From the NCBI RefSeq assembly GCF_001659605.2, contig NC_035162.2:7273248-7337247 (forward strand): a stretch of 64,000 nucleotides of DNA, in the 5' to 3' direction. Numbering within the stretch: the stretch's first letter is position 1; the number at the start of each line of letters is the position of its first letter. The notes under the pieces were generated by a model. That model searched no databases. It saw nothing but the letters and a program-made list of their open reading frames with translations, and was not told where the DNA came from. Both the position numbers and the translations under genes were made by a program. Origin of the DNA: Manihot esculenta. Its lineage: Eukaryota > Streptophyta > Magnoliopsida > Malpighiales > Euphorbiaceae. This document shows positions 53,945-64,000 of this stretch, in pieces.

Positions 53945-56045
53945 TTGTTCCGTATTCTGCTCATTTCTTCGATCCAGATCTCTCTTCATGGCTTCTCTTC
54001 GAGGTTCATGGCTTCTTCTGCCCCTCAGATCGCTTTTTGACCTACGTGCTGATGGTAATTTCACGAGGCGATTCGAATTCCATCGTGCTCCTATGGATTG
54101 ACAAGTAGCAGGTTTGTTGTATTCCGTTTCCATCTCTTTTTATCTAATTCCTTGGCCTCGTTTTACCTACAGTTTGAGTTATTTATCATATATGTACACT
54201 ATTTTTATATATCTGTCATGGATCTGTTGCTTCCGTCCTTAGTTTTTCTCTGCAAGGATCCTTCACTTCAAGGTAATATTTTCTTGCTTTGATTCTTTAT
54301 CAAAAAGCTTGACACTAATTTACTCCTATCATTTATCTTTGGTGCTTGCTGTAGGTTGTGTGGTGTTTGTCGAAGAACACTGTTGACCGTGGGATCCTTT
54401 CTGCCAGCAGTATATCTTCTCATAGCGGGTGTCGATTTCTTTGTTTGGGATTAATTTCGACCCCTGTGGATGATTTTTGCCGGGTGTAGCATGCGGTATG
54501 GTGCGATTTTACGACTCTAAGAGAATGTAATCGGCTGATTGATGTGGAAGGATGGAGATGGGTTGTGTGATATGTGGGATGTATAAGATATATCAGGACG
54601 GAAGCCCCAATGTTGTTTATTTTATGGGGCTGCAAGTCCTTGGTTGATATCTTTGTCATCCGACCTTTGCCATGACAGGTGCGCTTGCATGGCAGGTCCC
54701 CGAAATTCTTAATAAAATTATTGTTTTTGTGTTCTGAGGGGAGATCGCACGGGGATTGCCCGGGTTCTCCCCTCTCTCGTGTGTTGCTTCTCCTGCTTTC
54801 TTATTTTTACTCGCCTTCAATAATCCAATCCGTAACTGATACCAGAGCTTTCTCGAGGCGCATCAACAACTCTTTCAAGGTAATCTCCAACTGATTGACG
54901 TTCTAATTTATCTCAATTAGTTTAATACAAGGCCTTCCTGGATTGAATCTCTCAAATTTACATTTGCATGTGCATGCTAGCTAGCCATATGGGGCAATGG
55001 TTGTCCTTGCTTAGCTTCATTATTGAGATTAGAACTAAAGCTATGTTGGATGTTTGAAATTGGCAGTTTTCACGTAGGAGTTCATGGAAATCGAGTTACC
55101 AATTTGCAAGGTAAAAGAAATTGCATATAATTCAAGAATAATTCCTGATTCCGCAAATTAACAAATACAAATGATTCTTGAATTCTTCTGATTGTGCAAA
55201 TGAATAAATAGAAATTATATATTGATCCTGGAAGTTAATGATGTGTGCTGTTGTTATTATCTTTTAACTTTCCTGCGGGGCAATGCAAACTATCCAAGTG
55301 TCCTCAGCTTGCAATTCTTTGAACTATATCTTTGATGTCTTGAGTATAAAATTATTTTTAGCCGGCAATAATCAAGATTTATCCTTCGATGGTCTTGCTG
55401 ATTCAGGTAGTGATATGTTCCTTTAAATTGGATTTATATCTGTTGGAGGGATTTTTTATTTTATACATTTGGCATGATTTATTTCTGATGAAAAAATTCT
55501 AATGAAATCCTACATAGTTTTATTTTATTTAAAAATAAAAATTTTGTAAAATAAAAAAATGATTTTTTTATTTTAAATAAAAAATTATAAAAAAATAAAT
55601 TGAATATGATTTTTTTTATTTTAAATAAAAAAATTATATAAAAAAAATAAATTTAATTAAATTTTTGTGGAAATTATTATTGTACCATTGCAGCAGCAGT
55701 GCTATTTAGAGTAGAACATGGAATGAAGGTGCTGTGCGTTGTACCGTTTCTCTTTATTGTATTTTACGTTATCGATGGTGTTGGGAACTAGTTTTACGAT
55801 TGGAAATTATTCTGTTAATAACATATTTAGCAAATGTATTGATACTTTGTAATGAGAAAAGGAACATCGTTATGTATTGCAAACGTGGTGGGTCTCTGGT
55901 TTTTGGCATTTGGAGTGCTGCTTCAGAGGCGGTTTGCTTGATCCCGAGGAAGTTGCTGGTTGGCTTCACAATGATTTGCTTCGAGGATCAGTGGAGGACT
56001 CCAGCTCAACCACAAGCCTTTGAGGTGATGAATCAAAGTTAATAT
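53945..56045 (+). other. Probable transcribed locus of unknown nature
   Basis: Downstream of the TATA box the composition stays balanced for about 1 kb. The first substantial ATG (53989) opens 36 codons (MASLRGSWLLLPLRSLF... to TGA at 54098), which looks like a small or upstream ORF. Two 7-bp perfect stems occur at 54603-54631 (AGCCCCA/TGGGGCT) and 54668-54694 (TGCCATG/CATGGCA). A second balanced patch at 55690-56045 reads DPEEVAGWLHNDLLRGS in one frame, which looks protein-like, but I cannot name a family. It could be a multi-exon gene, a non-coding transcript or old transposon sequence. Confidence 0.3.
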
Positions 56046-57176
56046 GTATAATCTGATGTTTGTCTTTTGATGTGGTCGAACCCTCGCGGCATTTTAAAAT
56101 CTTGATTTCCCTTGGATGGTTAATTATCATGCTAAAATGCCTCATCTGTAGCTTTTATACTTGCCATAAAAGGGTTGAGTTGAATATGATGATATTTAAT
56201 ATAACGTTCATGACGCAAAATATAAAATGATTGTGAATGGATAGAAGTGGGATTGGCTTGGCAGGGCTTCCGATTCCTAATTTGAACATGGTTCGTGAAA
56301 ATATCTAGGCTGTGTTTTCTAGGTAGGTGTATTTTCAAAGTTTTTGAGTCCCACTAACATGTGTAAATATGTATTTTTATTAAACTTAGAAGAAATAATT
56401 TTTGGGAGAATTATTATATTTATTGAGATTTAAAAAAAAAAGATTTCTTCGTTTTTATTTTAGAATTAAAATTAAAATATTTAATTTTATTATTAAAAAA
56501 TCTGTTAATTTATTTTATTATCTAATAGATTAAATAATCTTTATATTTAAATTATAAAAATTAAATAATATATATAATTAAATTACACGAGTGAACATTT
56601 GGATTTTTTAATAAATTTGATTAAGATTTTGTTAATTTAGTTTTATAAAATATAATGATTTTGATATATAAATAAATTATAGTAATTTTTTTTACTTTTT
56701 GTTAGTAACGTAAAAAAGAAAGTAGTAAAATTTTTTTATTGCAATTGTATAAGAAAAATAAAAATTCTTAATCATTATAAATAGTTTCTAATGTAGATAA
56801 TTATGTAGGAATAAAAGCTGATACACATGAAATTAACTTCAATCTTGTATGAATGTACACCACCATATCAAAAGAGAATTCTCCATAACATCGAATATTA
56901 ATTTAGAGAATAAGAAAATGATTATTGACCTATTGCTCTTCATCATCGTCCACCGAAGTAAAGATTAAAGTTTAATGCCTTTGGGCAAAATATATATCCT
57001 TTGATCTTCCTGCATTTGAATCTTATAATAAATTTAAAAAAGTATTGAGGTTTAATGGAGGAAATGAAATAGATGTTCAATGGAGGGAAAAAAAAAGTTT
57101 AATGGAGAAAATGAAAGGTTTATGGCAAAAAAATTTAAGGTTATTGCTTTAGATTCATTTTCTTAAACTAACGGGA
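56046..57176. other. AT-rich spacer
   Basis: No coding frame, RNA gene or repeat boundary recognised. Confidence 0.45.
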
Positions 57177-57259
57177 AGATCTGTGAGCTCAAAATGGTTG
57201 AGCGCTCGATTCCCTTGTCGGGGTTTTGAGAAGTTGGTGGTTCGACTCCACTCAGATCT
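57177..57259 (+). other. tRNA-like sequence with extended anticodon loop
   Basis: A perfect 7-bp acceptor stem (AGATCTG 57177-57183, CAGATCT 57253-57259). D arm GCTC/GAGC. Anticodon-type stem CTCGA/TTGAG (one G-T pair) closing a 16-base loop, 9 more than normal. Five-base variable region AAGTT. T arm GGTGG-TTCGACT-CCACT with an exact B box GGTTCGACTCC. If the extra bases were an intron the anticodon might be CCC (Gly), but there is one extra base between acceptor and D arm. I judge it a tRNA pseudogene or SINE head rather than a working tRNA. No T-run terminator follows closely. Confidence 0.45.
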
Positions 57260-59020
57260 AATTGATTATTAGTCTTATTGTTTGATTGCTCTGCAATGCA
57301 TTTCCCAATGCAAAAGGTCTTTTAACTTATGAAACTGTGGCAAGTAAGTGAAAGTGAAGAGAGAGATTTTCCCACTACTCTCTTGGTTTTTTTTTTGCTC
57401 TAGAAGGTTGGCCTTTTCTTTGTTGTCGTACATTGATCAGGATAACTTCCTCCCTTGTTCGAGAAGTGGATTTTTCCTTTATTCATTTTTCGAGTTGTAC
57501 ATCTGGTGTTTGTAATTATGGTCTAGAAAGCTGAGGAGACTTGGTAGAGAGGCTGGGTTATTGATCTGCTGATTTTGTTTGGGATTGCATTTGAGTTGCA
57601 TGCAGGAAGGCCGTTGTTCTTGTAGTGCTTCAACGGCTCTAGCGTTTTGAATTCCTACAGTTTGGGTGCTTCTCTAGTGCCCAGATGGTTCTATTCAGCT
57701 GTCCAACATAGAGTTTGGGCTATCTTGAGAAAAATTTAACGAGGACTGTTTTTGAGTTGCTTTGGTCCTCAAAGGCTAATGTGAAAATAAAAGCTTTGTC
57801 AAACACTGCATCTCTTCAGTGTGACCGTGATTTACTTGTGCTTTATTTTTGAGGCTTGTTAATAGTTTCTTTGGCATGCATGGTCTGGTTTTTTAACGGG
57901 AGAAACTGTCTTCCTTGTGCTTCATGTGTTCTTTGTCCTCTATTTGAGTTTCCAGCTTTGGTGGCTCTCTGGCGATAGAGGATTTTTCTCTCCTTTGTTC
58001 TGTTGGAGATCAGGATCAATGCCAGATAGGCTATGGTATGGTTGTTTGGGCTTTAGAGCTCTTCTCTAAGTGAGCTTGTACCGTTAATGCCTGCATAATT
58101 TTTTGTTCTCAGTGTGATATCACCCTCTAGCAATAGGCTATATCCTGCAATTTGCTATTTATCTGTAGCCTTTACCTGTCCTTCCAGAAAGAGGGAGGCT
58201 GAGAAATCTTACCTCTCCACCATTGGAAATGGTGCAGGTAGTTTTTTTCCATTGTTGTCTTTTGGTAACAGATTTGACCTTTGCTTGGAGAGAGTATCGC
58301 TAATGGAAGATCTATTTCTATTTGTTTCTTAAACATGTTCCTCCTTGTCGTCTAGATGTGCTTCATCAATTTTCTGATTTTTAAGAGATTCATCTTGAGT
58401 TTAAAACCCTGATTATCTCTCGGGTCTTTAAGTCGATATACATGCTTGAATGACCAATCTCTCAAGAGGCGAGTCTTCGCTTGGATTTTCTTCTCGTAGC
58501 TTTGATGATGATGGTTCGGTTATTACTCTGTTCTTTGACTTCTGTCGCACATTTAGCAACTTGGAAATGACGATTCAGTAATGGATCTATGTCTTCTTTG
58601 GAATGCTTTTAGCCATTCTTGGCACTAATAGGTAAAAGGATCCATTCTTCTTCCGGTCATGGCTTTTTGGTTTGTGCGTGTGAAGTTTGCATTTGGTCTT
58701 TGTTTTAGGGTAGATCCACTCGTTACTATGGCTCTCTTTCTAATGAACTCAAGCGGCGGGAGGCGGAAATTTTCTGGTTCAAGTTCATTTTTCCATCTTC
58801 TTGATCCAGGTTTCCTTGTTTCAGGTCATGAACCTTGGATAAAATTGTACATGGTCTTTAATAGCTTTCTTTTTTTAAAATTTATATATATATGTTTTAT
58901 TTACAGGTTTGCAGTGTTCTTTGTAAAGGGAATCGAACCCAAACTTTTATGTTTAATAAAATCCAGTTTCTAACTTGGCAGAAAGATGTATACATATAAA
59001 GAGAAGAGCTGCCAGAGATA
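57260..59020. other. Balanced-composition region without a recognised gene
   Basis: 57400-58970 has T/G-rich, moderately balanced sequence with several frames of 60-105 codons, none with family resemblance. It ends near AATAAAATCCAG (58957), a pattern common at retroelement or transcript 3' ends. It may be an old retroelement tail. Confidence 0.35.
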
Positions 59021-59033
59021 ATTTCTTAGTTTT

Positions 59034-59046
59034 TATTCTTTATTGG
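59034..59046 (-). terminator. Probable poly(A) signal of the AE7-like gene
   Basis: On the minus strand CCAATAAAGAATAAAAAC gives two overlapping AATAAA-type signals about 620 bases past the stop codon at 59662. No better-placed canonical signal was noticed. Confidence 0.4.
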
Positions 59047-59661
59047 CCACTCAAATAAAACGCGTATAACATCAAAATCGAATTGCATGATCTTACAAGT
59101 ACTGGCTACCACATCTTCATTATAATTTTCACATCCAAAACTGTTCTGTTCTTGGAATCTCACACATTTACAATAAATACAAACAACATATTTCACAATC
59201 AAGGACATAATCCAAGTACGTGAAACACAGTTGTAGGAGAAAGTCTCACGCAGTAAGCCTGTGCCTGTGGTGTCAAATCCTTATTTTTACTGGAAAACGG
59301 CCTCTGAAGGAAAAACAGTTTCTTAAGAGTGAAAAATGGCAGATTAATATTGAATATCTGATACGTAGGCTTAATCTATTGCATGAGAGTCCAAGTTCTA
59401 ATGAGTTGATACAAGCCACATATTACTCAAAAGTCCACAGCTCTAAAACTATATGATGAATCACTCGTATCCCACATTGCAATTAACTCTAAGCTTCCAA
59501 AAGCATTTGTGAGAATAAGCAAATACTCATACCAACAAAGGAGAAATTACATCAGCAAATCAATTTTATGTAGCACCTGTCATTTTTTAGCATACAATAA
59601 CAACAAAAAAAACAGAAAAAGAAAATCCATGTACAGCTCTGCTGAAGGTAGAGCAACTTGA

Positions 59662-62084
59662 TCAAAGTTCATTGGAGTAAAGGCACTCATCTACAAGCTG
59701 GCGTAGATTCGGATTCTCTAGGGCAGCAGCAACTCTTTCTTTATCATTTAACTGCTTATTCACTGCAAAAGGACAAATGGCAGAAACAGTATTAGCCAGG
59801 AGGTCCTCGAGAGAAAAGCAGAGGTCAACTAGATACATAGGAAATTGACAATTAGATTTTGCATAATAAAGCTCAAAGAACACAGATGAAAAGACCACAA
59901 GGAACACTCTTTTCATACTTCTCACATGTATATCAACGTTCAGCAAATGGGTATGAGCGCGTATGGCTCAAGAGAGATAACTGGACTAGTCAAGTTGAAC
60001 AAATTAACACGTTACATGTGTGCCTTCTATCATGAATGCTACATAAATGGACAAGGTAGTAAAGCAAAAATCACCAAAATTAATGGCCAGTTCAACTACC
60101 TGATTCTTCATCAGCATGAGATCCAGGAGAAACTTTAATATCAACCTGTGAAAAAGTCCATCAAACTTATGTATCAGAAAACATGTTATAATTATGAATT
60201 ATTTGGGATAGGACAAATACTATTTTCTTATCAGAATACACAATTATTACCAAGTTTTCCGCCAAATATGCGGAATGCATATGGTTAACAAGCAGAAAAC
60301 AAATTCGTGGGGCCAAAAATGAACCCAAAAAATTTGAGAAAAAGATCGAATAATTGCCTAGACGAAAAATAAGCATCAGCTCAAATTATCCTCTGTGTTC
60401 CGGTGTCATTGGCCATAAATGGCACATAACTAACCACACTGTAAGCAAGTGGAAAAGTTGCAATAACTGGATCGATTTTGACATTGAAACACATGAACAT
60501 TCTGCCTAATCTCAGATCAATTATTGACCACATGGGCTTATTATTTCCTTGGCATGCAATCTTTTAACTTTTTCTCCTGTGCCAAGCTGTTTGGGCCTAT
60601 TGGATGACGCCACTTGTTTGCTGCAACTATCCCGCAATACCCTGTGAAAAAAAACAAAGGTCCCTACCTCTACTTGTAAAGTACACATCTATCTTGATCC
60701 AATTTATTGGTTGCCATAAATTTTGAAAGCAAGTGCATCTAAATGATCTATGAAGTGAATGGAGAAATCATTCAGCAACTTAAAAAGAAATATGTCAGCA
60801 GGTGAAGTACTCACAGCTGAAGTTGACAGAGGCAATGTCATTTATCATCAATGTAAAAGATGGCCAACTCAACCTCATTCTAAGATTCACTTCAGAAAAC
60901 CGAAAGAATATTATAATACTGCAGACCATAATTTTTGTCCACTTTACTTTTTTTTTTTTTTTCAAATGATAGTTATTACAGTTAAATGACAAATGTTTTC
61001 TACTAACTTTCCATATTAAGCTTTATTGAAACAATAAAATTATTATTAATAATATATGATTTGAATTAAATGCTAAGTGACGGTTTGAATTCTCATTTGA
61101 AAAAATAAACAATTAATGAGAGATTATGTTGAAAATAAGATAAAATTAAATAGGGTTATAAAAGTGGACAATATTTTGGGGTTAAAAATGGAAAGATAGA
61201 CAAAAATTATGGATCTAAGGAGTATCTCTTGAATAAGAAAGGGAAAAAGCTATAAACTTAAGTTAGTCATTTTAAAGATTTAGTACCAATTTATCATAAT
61301 AAAAATTGGAGCACAGATGATAGCCAGTTTAGTTAAGCTGCGAAGTACAAACATATATATACACACAGAAAGATCGATAGATAAATGAAATTTAATAATC
61401 AACACCTAACCTGACCTTATAATGGGGAGGGAAACATTCTTGTAATTTTACTCTAAGGCAAAGACCAATAACTGTTGCCATGCTGCAATGTTGGATTGTT
61501 GGAGTAAAAGTAATCCTAAAACATACATAAACCAACAACAAAATTAGTGGGTTTCAGCCTACCGCACCCTGAATTCCCTTTATTATTATTATTATTTAGA
61601 AAAAAAGAGCTTCTGATTCAAATTTTCAGAAATGGAACTGATAAACTTCATTTGAGATGTACTGTGTATCAATACTAAAAGACAATAAAAAAAATACAAT
61701 AACTACTCACAGAATACGGCCGAGCTTGTCATCAACGGTGATCGATTCCTCTGAGAGAACACTGAGCTGTTCCAGTGAATATGGATGCTCTGGATCTCTT
61801 ATATCCCTCACAAAATTTGCAGTTACAGTCAAAGATCACTTTTTCCCCCCTTTAGATTCAGAATAAAAAAAAAACCAACAAAAATAAAAATCGGAAAAAA
61901 TATTGATCACTGAACTGGGTCGACTATAATTAAAATCCACAAAAGAAAAACAGTAGCGTAGATAAAGGATATCATAGATTTCGAGGGGATCTACAGCATC
62001 ATCGCAGTGAAGATCTTCGGTGCGGGCGATCCTTTCCTTCTTAGCGTGAACCACAGGGTTGGCATTGATGAGACCCAGAGTCAT
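59662..62084 (-). CDS. AEL: AE7-like MIP18-family protein (cytosolic Fe-S assembly)
   Basis: Small DUF59/MIP18 protein related to AE7, the component of the late cytosolic iron-sulfur assembly complex (with CIA1 and MET18) that delivers clusters to nuclear and cytosolic enzymes. Five exons on the minus strand: 62084-61973, 61816-61711, 61515-61416, 60145-60100 and 59762-59662. They give 154 residues, the normal length. Seen: [65 protein letters not shown] with the conserved Cys, [15 protein letters not shown], and [20 protein letters not shown] before the C-terminal [10 protein letters not shown]. The ending and VSPGSHADE fit the AE7-like (AEL) branch better than AE7 itself. Introns 2-4 are GT-AG. 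Intron 1 starts ATATCCTT, the U12 donor consensus. A (TTTTC)n tract lies just upstream, in or near the leader. Confidence 0.93.
61817..61972 (-). other. U12-type intron with AT...AA ends (intron 1 of the AE7-like gene)
   Basis: On the minus strand the intron opens ATATCCTTTATC, an exact U12 (minor spliceosome) 5' site. It contains TCTTTGAC (61835-61828), one mismatch from the U12 branch consensus TCCTTRAC, whose branch A lies 12 bases from the 3' end. The only junction that keeps the conserved reading IYD-FVRDIRD ends the intron at GCAA, so its terminal dinucleotides are AT-AA rather than AT-AC. Nearby AC ends are out of frame. Length is 156 bases. Confidence 0.8.
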
Positions 62085-62131
62085 ATCTCTCGCTTCAGTA
62101 GTTTTTCTCGGTTTCCCTGTCTTCCTCTGTT

Positions 62132-62173
62132 ATTTTCTTTCCTTTTCTTTTCTTTTCTTTCCTTTTCTTTTCC
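62132..62173. repeat. (TTTTC)n pyrimidine tract
   Basis: About eight TTTTC-type units just upstream of the AE7-like ATG, so a GA-rich leader or promoter on its coding strand. Confidence 0.85.
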
Positions 62174-62256
62174 TGCCACGAGTCACGGGCACAAAGGAAA
62201 GAAGAATAGCTTTTCTTTTTTCCTTTGTGGAAATAGAAGGCCATGGGAGTAATTAG

Positions 62257-63905
62257 GAGACTTGGGCTGAAACCCGCAGTCGCAGCTGATTCTTCTTTTC
62301 TACGTGTCGCACTGCAGGGACCTCTAGCACATGCACGTTGCCAAGTGTCATCCAATCATTTGTAATTTGGGTAAATTTGTTACACAGATTACTTTGTCCG
62401 TGTTTCTAAGTGCTGGATTAAAACCTCCCTCAATCTTAACTTTATAAAATTGCAATGGTAAGGAAAATTAATCATATGACAGGATAACTTTTAATTAGTA
62501 TTTCGCTCGACTTTAAAATTAAAAAAAAAAAAGAAGAAAAAGACTTTGTTAGGGGTGATTTCTCTATGGTTTTCAGAGGGAGAATCTTTGATTTTTAGTT
62601 TTGCGTCTGTTTGGGAGCAAATTTTGTCACATCATTGGTTTTTTTCATGCCTCGTTCATTCTTTTATGTTCACATGATGGATTTTCTTTATATCTTCGAG
62701 TGGTATTTTGCATTTTGATTTTTCATTTCTTTGTTTTTTATTGTGTTTTTATTGGTAAAATCGTGGAAATGACAGAAGGTTTGTTTTCTATTTTCTATTG
62801 GAAGAGCTCTTTGAGTGAGAGGATTTTACGGGCTTATCTCTTATGTATTTTCTTTCTTGCGAATTTTGAGGTTTGGTAAAATATAATTTTTTTAATAATA
62901 TAATTTTTAAAAAACAATATTAAAAAAAATATAGCATCATTAATTGAGTCGTTTTGCTTGATTTGATGTTGTTTCGGTGTTTTCTTTTCTTTTTTTTTTT
63001 TTTTTGTGTGGTTGCTTGAGCTTCATTAGTTTTCTTTTAGCTTTTGAGTGACCTCTTGGCTTCTCATCCAATGGCATGTGGCACTAGTGTCGACTTTCCA
63101 AATATAGTGTTTGGACGTAAGTTGTATTTTATTTTATTTAGCTTATATGTTGCTGGCTCTGAAGTCTTTTTCTACATGGATATAATACTAAACGCTAGAA
63201 ATGAATGAAATTACATATAACCAGGATCTACAAATAGATTCATGAGCTTAGGAAGCCCTTAGCTAGGAAATAAAATAGGCCTAGGTCCGCAACAAAGCTA
63301 ACAATCCAGCAGAAAAACGGATAAAGAAAACTGGTCACTCAACCCACAAGTCGAAGAGGACTATGCTGGTTTCATCTCTAGGGACACCACCACCAAAGAA
63401 CCAGAGCCCACCACCAGTAGAGAATCAGAGCCCACCACCAAATTTCGAACAAAATGCTGTGGTGAATTCGGTAAACATGCAGCTCTTAGAAAACAATTTA
63501 GGTAATCTACGTGAAATTTTTTAGTATTGTTTGATCAAAACTCAAAACGGCAAAGTTTTGCTTTTACCCTATGGCATTAGATGGATGTTTGAGTTTGACG
63601 ACAGGTCGTTTCAGTAAATACAGGATGATGATTTTTTTCCTTTTTATAAAGAAGAAAGTGGGTTTTATGAATGATTGAGAATTTGATCCTACAATTCTTC
63701 CATCTTAGATTTATTTACAGTTGAATGATTTTTCTCAAATAACATATTGTATCGTCTATTGGAATTTGAGAGAAAATTCCAAGGACAACAAGGATCGCCC
63801 ATTTGGAAATGAGGATTAGATTCAGAATCAGCATCCAAGCAGTTGCCATTTGAGCCTCTTTCCGAGTTTGTTTTTGCTTCCAAGCTCGAAATCGAAACAA
63901 CGACA
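62257..63905. other. Region between the divergent AE7-like and VPS39 genes
   Basis: 62260-62350 is GC-richer and may be the AE7-like promoter. 62540-63190 is T-rich with no recognised frame. 63230-63500 is balanced and holds a short repeat. 63690-63905 is probably the VPS39 leader. No TATA box is clear on either side. Confidence 0.45.
63402..63440. repeat. Short 24-base-period repeat
   Basis: CAGAGCCCACCACCA occurs at 63402-63416 and 63426-63440, and a related ACCACCACCAAAGAACC precedes it. A proline-rich in-frame repeat is possible, but no gene frame supports it. Confidence 0.7.
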
Positions 63906-64000
63906 ATGGTGCACAGTGCCTATGATTCCTTTGAGCTCCTCAGAGGCTGCCCCATGAAAATTGATGCCATCGAATCCTGCGGCTCAAAGCTCCTTGTTGG
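63906..64000 (+). CDS. VPS39: VPS39/VAM6, vacuolar sorting protein (first codons only)
   Basis: The ATG at 63906 opens MVHSAYDSFELLRGCP, then KIDAIESCGSKLLV and runs off the window end. This is the conserved start of plant VPS39, a subunit of the HOPS tethering complex (CORVET/HOPS family) on the vacuolar membrane. The first residues belong to the N-terminal citron homology (CNH) beta-propeller; the clathrin-repeat part lies outside. The start fits the family, with no better upstream ATG in frame. It is divergent from the AE7-like gene, with 1.8 kb between starts. Confidence 0.85.
   Translation, partial: MVHSAYDSFELLRGCPMKIDAIESCGSKLLV

Noticed and set aside
56020..56110. C/D-box snoRNA suggested by GTGATGA and CTGA
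   Set aside because: No terminal stem and no convincing C'/D' pair; the boxes can occur by chance.
62601..62879. Open frame of 92 codons as a membrane protein gene
   Set aside because: It is phenylalanine-rich because the DNA is T-rich; no splice or family support.

Overview
The window is nuclear DNA of a flowering plant, most likely a eudicot. Genes are split by many short GT-AG introns, spacers are very AT-rich, and transposon debris is plentiful. Every recognisable gene is a plant orthologue: DDM1, a COV/LCV membrane protein, CYP90B1/DWF4, SDH1, a SCARECROW-LIKE 4/7 GRAS factor, an AE7-like MIP18 protein and VPS39. The gene styles suggest a rosid, perhaps Malpighiales, but that is an impression and not a result. 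No operon logic applies; each gene is its own transcription unit. All splice sites given were read by eye and checked for frame continuity across each junction.

Layout. 281-2013 (+): the last seven coding exons of DDM1. 2610-4288 (-): a COV-family gene, complete in outline but carrying an in-frame stop and a lost splice donor, convergent with DDM1. 5476-6633 (+): first exon and a frameshifted last exon of a small basic protein, probably a decayed gene. 6634-14580: long spacer. 14813-18200 (+): CYP90B1, eight exons, the C-22 hydroxylase of brassinosteroid synthesis. 18201-23035: spacer. 23036-29009 (+): SDH1, sixteen exons, flavoprotein of mitochondrial complex II, with a Gly-to-Glu change next to the covalent-FAD motif.

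29010-41418 is mobile-element territory: a hAT-like non-autonomous element (31587-32286) and a Ty3/gypsy element lying on the minus strand (34636-39556). The gypsy element has two 451-bp LTRs and decayed gag-protease but no reverse transcriptase, and it was itself interrupted inside gag by a 1446-bp solo LTR with a clean TGTTC target duplication. 41419-43236 (+) is an intact single-exon SCL4/7 gene. 44609-53077 is again repeats: a long inverted-repeat element, minisatellites, a LINE endonuclease remnant and a tRNA-derived SINE-like insertion.

53900-59000 has a good TATA box and a base composition more like transcribed DNA, plus a tRNA-like sequence at 57177-57259, but no coding gene I can name. 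59662-62084 (-) is an AE7-like gene (cytosolic Fe-S assembly) whose first intron has a U12-type donor and AT...AA ends. 63906 to the end is the first coding exon of VPS39.

The most interesting items are the U12-type AT-AA intron, the doubly broken COV gene, the SDH1 substitution, the nested retrotransposon and the SINE-like and tRNA-like sequences. I found no CRISPR array and no obviously new multi-gene system.
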